NCBI GenBank assembly: GCA_016713425.1
Contig: JADJPE010000005.1
Location: 6,864,001-6,928,000 of the forward strand
Direction: 5' to 3'
From: Deltaproteobacteria bacterium
GTDB taxonomy: Bacteria > Myxococcota > Kuafuiibacteriia > Kuafuiibacteriales > Kuafuiibacteriaceae
DNA: 64,000 nt
Part shown: positions 59,960 to 64,000 of the stretch, piece after piece
Layout: each line of letters opens with the position of its first letter
Numbering within the stretch: position 1 is the stretch's first letter
Position numbers and translations under genes: made by a program
The notes under the pieces: generated by a model
Databases searched by the model: none
What the model was told of the DNA's origin: nothing
Seen by the model: only the letters and a program-made list of their open reading frames with translations

Positions 59960-61231
59960 TCAACCATGGGCGCGACGTTCGTCGTAGTCGATCTCGGCGC
60001 GTTCTTCGTCCATCTCCGCCTGCTGGAAAAAGCGCTCGATCATCGACGCCACCTTGGCGCGGCTCGTCTCCCGGAGAATGTCCGCCCGGAACCGGCCGTG
60101 CCCTCGTCGACCTCGGCTATACCAGATCAAGTGCTGTCTGAACTCACGAACCGCGTGAACTTCGTCGCCTCCCCGATGGCGCTGATGAGCCTCGAAGTGC
60201 GTCAAGATGACGTCCGTCTCCTCGGCCGCCGAAAGCGGCGACGGAGCCGCCTCGCCCCGCACGGCGGCGGCAAACACCCGAAAAACCCACGGTCGCCCGA
60301 GGGCGGCGCGCCCAATCATGACCGCATCGCACCCAGTTTCTCGAATCACGCGGTCCGCGTCGCTCGGCGTCGCGATATCGCCGTTCGCGATCACCGGAAT
60401 CGACAGCGCCGCCTTGAGCCGGGTGATCTCGCGCCAATCGGCCCGGCCCGCATACCCCTGCTCGCGCGTCCGAGGATGAATCGCGATCGCATCGAGACCG
60501 GCGCGCTCGAGGCAAAGCCCAACCTCGACCGCATTTCGATGCGCGTCGTCCCAGCCGGAGCGAATCTTCGCCGTAATCGGCACCTCATCGCCCACGCGCG
60601 CCCGAATCGCAGCCACGATCGCGGCTGCGCGCGACGGATCGGTCATCAGCGCCGAGCCCGCGCCGCTCTTCGTCACCTTTCGAACCGGACACCCCATGTT
60701 GATGTCGACGATGCGTGCGCCTCGGGCGGTGACCTCGGCGGCCGCGCACGCCATGACCTCGGGATCACCGCCAAAGATTTGCACCATCAACAGCGGCTCA
60801 CGCGCGGGATCGTGCGCCAGATAGTGCGCGGTCCGACTGTTCTTGAACTCGAGCCCCTTCGCGCTCACGAGCTCCGTCGGCGTGAGGCCCGCACCGAACC
60901 CGAGCGCCAGCACGCGATAGGGCGCCTCCGACACGCCCGCCATCGGGGCGAGAATGACCGGCGTCTCAACCGAGTAGGGGCCAAGGACGAGCGGACCGAG
61001 CCCCGCGAGCCCGCGAGCACGCGCGCTGGCCGCCGAGGTCGATGCGGCCGCCAACGACGGAGCTGACGACGGACCCGACGGCAGAGCCGACGACGGACCC
61101 GACGACGGACCCGACGACGGACCCGACGACGAGGGGAGTGCGGATACCGAGGCCAATGCCGGCACGGGCGTCCGGGACGACGAAGCACCGACCGACGAAG
61201 AATGCGAACCGCTGGACAAAGAACCGCTCAC
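59960..61231 (-). CDS. dusB: tRNA-dihydrouridine synthase (DusB-like) with low-complexity N-terminal extension
   Basis: The FMN enzyme reduces uridines in tRNA. The TIM-barrel motifs are clear: APMAGVSEAPYR, IFGGDPEVMACAA, the catalytic Cys in DINMGCPVRKV, ARIRSGWD-like KIRSGWDD, IAIHPRTREQGYAG and IANGDIATPSDA. GTG 61231 overlaps the upstream stop (GTGA). About 90 residues rich in Ser/Pro/Gly/Ala (PSSGPSSGPSS, encoded by 12-bp repeats near 61065-61133) precede the catalytic domain. Confidence 0.93.
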   Translation of the reverse strand: MSGSLSSGSHSSSVGASSSRTPVPALASVSALPSSSGPSSGPSSGPSSALPSGPSSAPSLAAASTSAASARARGLAGLGPLVLGPYSVETPVILAPMAGVSEAPYRVLALGFGAGLTPTELVSAKGLEFKNSRTAHYLAHDPAREPLLMVQIFGGDPEVMACAAAEVTARGARIVDINMGCPVRKVTKSGAGSALMTDPSRAAAIVAAIRARVGDEVPITAKIRSGWDDAHRNAVEVGLCLERAGLDAIAIHPRTREQGYAGRADWREITRLKAALSIPVIANGDIATPSDADRVIRETGCDAVMIGRAALGRPWVFRVFAAAVRGEAAPSPLSAAEETDVILTHFEAHQRHRGGDEVHAVREFRQHLIWYSRGRRGHGRFRADILRETSRAKVASMIERFFQQAEMDEERAEIDYDERRAHG

Positions 61232-62538
61232 GCCGACGGCATCGTCCCCCGCCGGTCTCGCGACCGCGGTGCTCGAATCGACGTTCCTTTGGCGCCAGCC
61301 CGCCGCGCATTCGACGCGAACCGGAGCGGAGTCGTGACATAGAAACGCTTGGCATAGCGCTGGATCGCGTGCGGATCGAGGTCGACGCCGAGCCCTGGAC
61401 CGCTGGGGACTTCGATCTGACCATCGGCGCGCACCTGAATGGGTGAGGCAAGCAAGGTATCGCGGTGCTCGGGCATCATCGCCGGCGGCTCCCACGGGTA
61501 CTCGAGCCCAAGGCCAAGCGCTTCAGGCGACTTGCCGGCCACGCTCGCCCACGCGGCCAGTACGTGCGCATTGGCCGCAACACCGAGCCCGTCCGTGTTG
61601 CAGGCGGGCGCGAAATCGAGCCCGCGCTCGAGGCAGACTCGCATCGTACCGACGATTGCGCTCGGCCCCGCAAAGACGGCGTCAGGCGTGATCATCGAAT
61701 AGCATCCCTGAAGGGCGATCATCTTGAGAAGGCGCAACGTCGGGATGATGTCGCCGCCCGCGATCGGAAGTGGTGCAACCGAGGAGAGCGCCGAGAGGTC
61801 GTCCCAGGCGTCGTCCGGCAGCGGCTCTTGAAGCCATCGATACCCGAGCGAAGCGGCGGCATCCGCAAATCGTCGAGCGCGGTCAGGCGACCATTGAGGC
61901 ACCTCCTCGACGAGCGACAAACTCCAACCTTGGTGGGCGTGCACCGCAAGCCCGAAATCAGGGCCCGCCGCCGCCCTCGCCGCCTGGATGTGCTCGATGT
62001 CATCGGCCTCGCGCATCGCGTGCACGCTGACTTTCGCCGCGTGGAAACCAAGTCGACGGAGCCGTTCGAACGACTCGGCGCGAACTCTCGAAGGCCGAAG
62101 CTCGCGGAACGACGCGTACGCGGGCAAGGTCGTAGGCATCGGCTGCTTCGGAGTCAGGCCCTGCATTTGAAGGCGCTCGAGGATCAACGTCGACAGCGGA
62201 AGGCCACGAGCGTGCCCAGCCAGATCCCAGAACGCGATCTCCATCCAGCTATTGCGCCACCCCAAACTGGAGGACTGCCTCAGTCTTTCGTGAACCGCGT
62301 CGAGGTCGTACGCATCGACGCCAATCAGGAACTGAGCCATGAAGTCCCCGAGCCCGGCCCTCTCCTGGCCAAACGCCGGGCCGGTCGCCATTCCGACGTG
62401 ACCGTCCTTCGTCGTCACGGTGAAGAGCGTGTAGTGGAGCCGATATTGCGGATAGCCCGGGATCCAGACTGGAAACAGCGCAGTCGGCATCGGGATATCC
62501 ACATGATAGAGCTCCAGTCGATCGATCTTGCCCGTCAC
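61228..62538 (-). CDS. Enolase-superfamily protein (mandelate racemase/muconate lactonising type)
   Basis: GAGGGG lies about 7 nt before the GTG at 62538. The 436-aa protein has the N-terminal capping domain (LELYHVDIPMPTALFPVWI) and a C-terminal barrel. In the usual catalytic positions it shows KVSVHA instead of KxK, VHAHQGW instead of DANQGW, the expected metal-ligand Glu in LQEPLPDD, and IAGGD. The missing Asp and second Lys suggest an altered or lost reaction. Its end is coupled to dusB by a GTGA overlap. The Arg-rich tail (SRDRRG) is probably disordered. Confidence 0.85.
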   Translation of the reverse strand: MTGKIDRLELYHVDIPMPTALFPVWIPGYPQYRLHYTLFTVTTKDGHVGMATGPAFGQERAGLGDFMAQFLIGVDAYDLDAVHERLRQSSSLGWRNSWMEIAFWDLAGHARGLPLSTLILERLQMQGLTPKQPMPTTLPAYASFRELRPSRVRAESFERLRRLGFHAAKVSVHAMREADDIEHIQAARAAAGPDFGLAVHAHQGWSLSLVEEVPQWSPDRARRFADAAASLGYRWLQEPLPDDAWDDLSALSSVAPLPIAGGDIIPTLRLLKMIALQGCYSMITPDAVFAGPSAIVGTMRVCLERGLDFAPACNTDGLGVAANAHVLAAWASVAGKSPEALGLGLEYPWEPPAMMPEHRDTLLASPIQVRADGQIEVPSGPGLGVDLDPHAIQRYAKRFYVTTPLRFASNARRAGAKGTSIRAPRSRDRRGTMPSA

Positions 62539-62604
62539 CTTGCACCCCTCTCGAAGGTCAGAGGCCAGACGGTGCGCCACTGGTCGCCCGGAGGTCAACG
62601 GGGC

Positions 62605-63996
62605 TCAAGCGCTGCGGGACGTTCCGGGCCGCGCGATCCGACGACGGGCCCGGATCCACCAGACCGAGCCCAAAGCCAGCGCCCCAAACCCAAGCCAGGA
62701 AAGATCCATGTGCGAAGTCGCCGGTGGGCGCACGCAGGTGCAGCCGCCCGAGATCCCGATCGACCGGCTCAGCCCGTGGGTATTCTCGCCCGAATGGCCC
62801 CCGCCCTCGCCGGGCAGGACGGTCTGATCGGCGAGCGGGCTCGCCGCGACCTCCTCGATCGCGACCACTGCGGTCGAGGGCGGCGGCGGCAGCGCCACGC
62901 CGACGACCGACACGTCGTCGAGGGTCCAGCCCCCGAGATCGTTGGATGCCCCCGTATCGACCTCGAAGCGAAGCGCGACACCGTCCGCGCGATCGTTCGT
63001 CGTGGCGGGTAGCGCCACCGAGACGAAGCGCCAGCCTTGGCTCCAGTCGTCGCCGCTGCTGTCGACGCGATAGACTTCCTGATCATCGACGCGAACGACC
63101 AGAGATCCGTTCACGGCGTAGTGATGCCAAAACTCGAGGCGAAGATCTTCGAAGCCCTCCGTGACGATCGCCGTGGTGGCATCGAGGAACGTCTTGGCGC
63201 CTGCTTTCGCGAGCCCGTCGGTGCCGCTCACCGTCGCCACCCGCCCGAGATCGGTGCCGCAGGCGCTGTCGCCCGAGTGCGGCTGATCGGGATCGAAGCC
63301 AAGCCCGCGCGGACGGCCGACCTCCCAGTCGCTCGCCGACCCCTCAGCCTCGGCGCTTGGCGTGAACGCGCCAAAGCCTTGCTCGAACCCCTCCTCGAAG
63401 AGCACGCGGCGGCCGCGCTCTGCGACATGACCCGTGTGGGGCGCGTCCGCGGATCCGCTCGAGAAGGTCCGGCCGTCCACGTCGATGTCGAAGTAGTAGA
63501 GAAAGTCTTCCCCCTCCGCGAGTCCCTCGACGACGGCCTTCACCGACAGCCCAGTCGCCTCGACCGGCACCGTCTCCCAGGCGGTCGGACTCGACTGGCG
63601 TGCGAAATGAAGCTTCACGGTCGAAACGTCATACTGCCCGCATGACGAAGCGTTCTTGGTGTTGGCCGTAATCTCGACCGCCCCTCCACCGCCGCCGCCA
63701 CGGCCGGGCGCAAAAATGGGCGAAAACACGCCGGGTGCGTCATGGGTGATCTTCACGAACGCTGAGGCCGGGACCCTCGTGTTTCCGATATTGCCGCCAT
63801 CGATGAGGCCGTGGTCGGCGAAGATGGCGTTGATCTCGCAGCTATTGGGCGATCCGTTGGAGGCGTCGTTGTCGTCGTCGTCCGCCGAGATCACCGCCGG
63901 GTAGGCCGTCCCGAGCGAAGGCCCCTGCGCCAGCGCCAGCACGAAGATGCGGTTGGTGAGCAAAGCGCCCAACCAACGGCCGTGCTTGGCGATCAT
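62605..63996 (-). CDS. Surface protein with MYXO-CTERM-like tail, probably N-terminally cut by the window edge
   Basis: Only the region up to 63996 is visible, and the true start may lie beyond the window. The C-terminus has the sorting-signal layout: a Cys-x-Cys (GCTCVRPP), a membrane helix (LGFGALALGSVWWI) and RARRR. Such tails mark proteins handled by a rhombosortase-like system in Myxococcota. Residues near 180-370 look like a beta-sandwich (VLFEEGFEQGFGAFTPS, WTLDDVSVVGV), reminiscent of MAM/jelly-roll or proprotein-convertase P-like domains. A GGGGGG run lies near 100. No catalytic motif is seen. Confidence 0.8.
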   Translation of the reverse strand: MIAKHGRWLGALLTNRIFVLALAQGPSLGTAYPAVISADDDDNDASNGSPNSCEINAIFADHGLIDGGNIGNTRVPASAFVKITHDAPGVFSPIFAPGRGGGGGGAVEITANTKNASSCGQYDVSTVKLHFARQSSPTAWETVPVEATGLSVKAVVEGLAEGEDFLYYFDIDVDGRTFSSGSADAPHTGHVAERGRRVLFEEGFEQGFGAFTPSAEAEGSASDWEVGRPRGLGFDPDQPHSGDSACGTDLGRVATVSGTDGLAKAGAKTFLDATTAIVTEGFEDLRLEFWHHYAVNGSLVVRVDDQEVYRVDSSGDDWSQGWRFVSVALPATTNDRADGVALRFEVDTGASNDLGGWTLDDVSVVGVALPPPPSTAVVAIEEVAASPLADQTVLPGEGGGHSGENTHGLSRSIGISGGCTCVRPPATSHMDLSWLGFGALALGSVWWIRARRRIARPGTSRSA

Positions 63997-64000
63997 CGCC

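Noticed and set aside
61465..63012. 515-aa plus-strand open frame opposite the enolase-superfamily and MYXO-CTERM genes
   Set aside because: Composition is Arg/Pro-rich with no domain; minus-strand genes have motifs and coupled starts.

Overview
The window is GC-rich, densely coded, bacterial chromosomal DNA, most likely from a Myxococcota or related former deltaproteobacterium. The clearest taxonomic sign is the C-terminus of the last protein: a Cys-x-Cys pair, one membrane helix and an Arg cluster, as in MYXO-CTERM sorting tails. Lipoproteins with Asp/Ala/Gly-rich linkers, a sigma-54 activator, a ceramidase homologue and a 5'-nucleotidase/multihaem cytochrome fusion fit the same group. I found no rRNA, tRNA, CRISPR array, insertion sequence or prophage.

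Layout. 60-3294: coupled genes for a small Cys/Gly-rich protein, an unknown 192-aa protein, a cytochrome P450 and a PPM/LCM-type methyltransferase. 3333-6332: a TM2 protein, a DUF309-hydrolase fusion and a membrane-anchored HTH (sigma-like) protein. 6459-13674: housekeeping genes rpmE, DUF1385, prfA, prmC, then hisG(short)-hisD-hisB-hisH. 13891-21291: a GT4 glycosyltransferase, then a minus-strand group of porin, exported PHP-type lipoprotein, EF-hand exported protein and IscA/ErpA-like protein. 21626-33429: a polysaccharide locus with an initiating sugar-phosphate transferase, WbpD/WbpE/WbpB-like enzymes for an acylated amino sugar, a DUF354 protein, a methyltransferase-GT2 fusion, another methyltransferase and GDP-L-fucose synthase. 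A Gly-rich lipoprotein and a divergent RelA/SpoT-like protein are embedded in it. 33323-42219: a sigma-54 activator, a tiny membrane protein, a BadF kinase / cytochrome / lytic transglycosylase operon, a ceramidase-like lipoprotein and YqgE. 42327-51511: a dehydrogenase with a histone-like tail, map, an unknown protein, membrane proteins, acs and a lone flagellin. 51580-64000: a GH13 lipoprotein, an M23 peptidase, an O-methyltransferase, a large FAD protein, an ISC-type ferredoxin, an enolase-superfamily protein coupled to a Dus enzyme, and the MYXO-CTERM protein, probably cut by the window edge.

Two features run through the window. Genes are packed with ATGA/GTGA stop-start overlaps (2272, 9247, 10859, 12307, 26173, 61231), so translational coupling is common. 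Short tandem repeats with units of 6-21 bp occur between genes and inside coding regions; most units are multiples of 3, and inside proteins they encode low-complexity linkers. No single feature is clearly a new system. The strongest leads are the RelA/SpoT-like protein, the porin/PHP pair, the nucleotidase-cytochrome fusion with a CX3CH site, the dehydrogenase with a basic tail, and the possible peptide/P450/methyltransferase operon at the left end.
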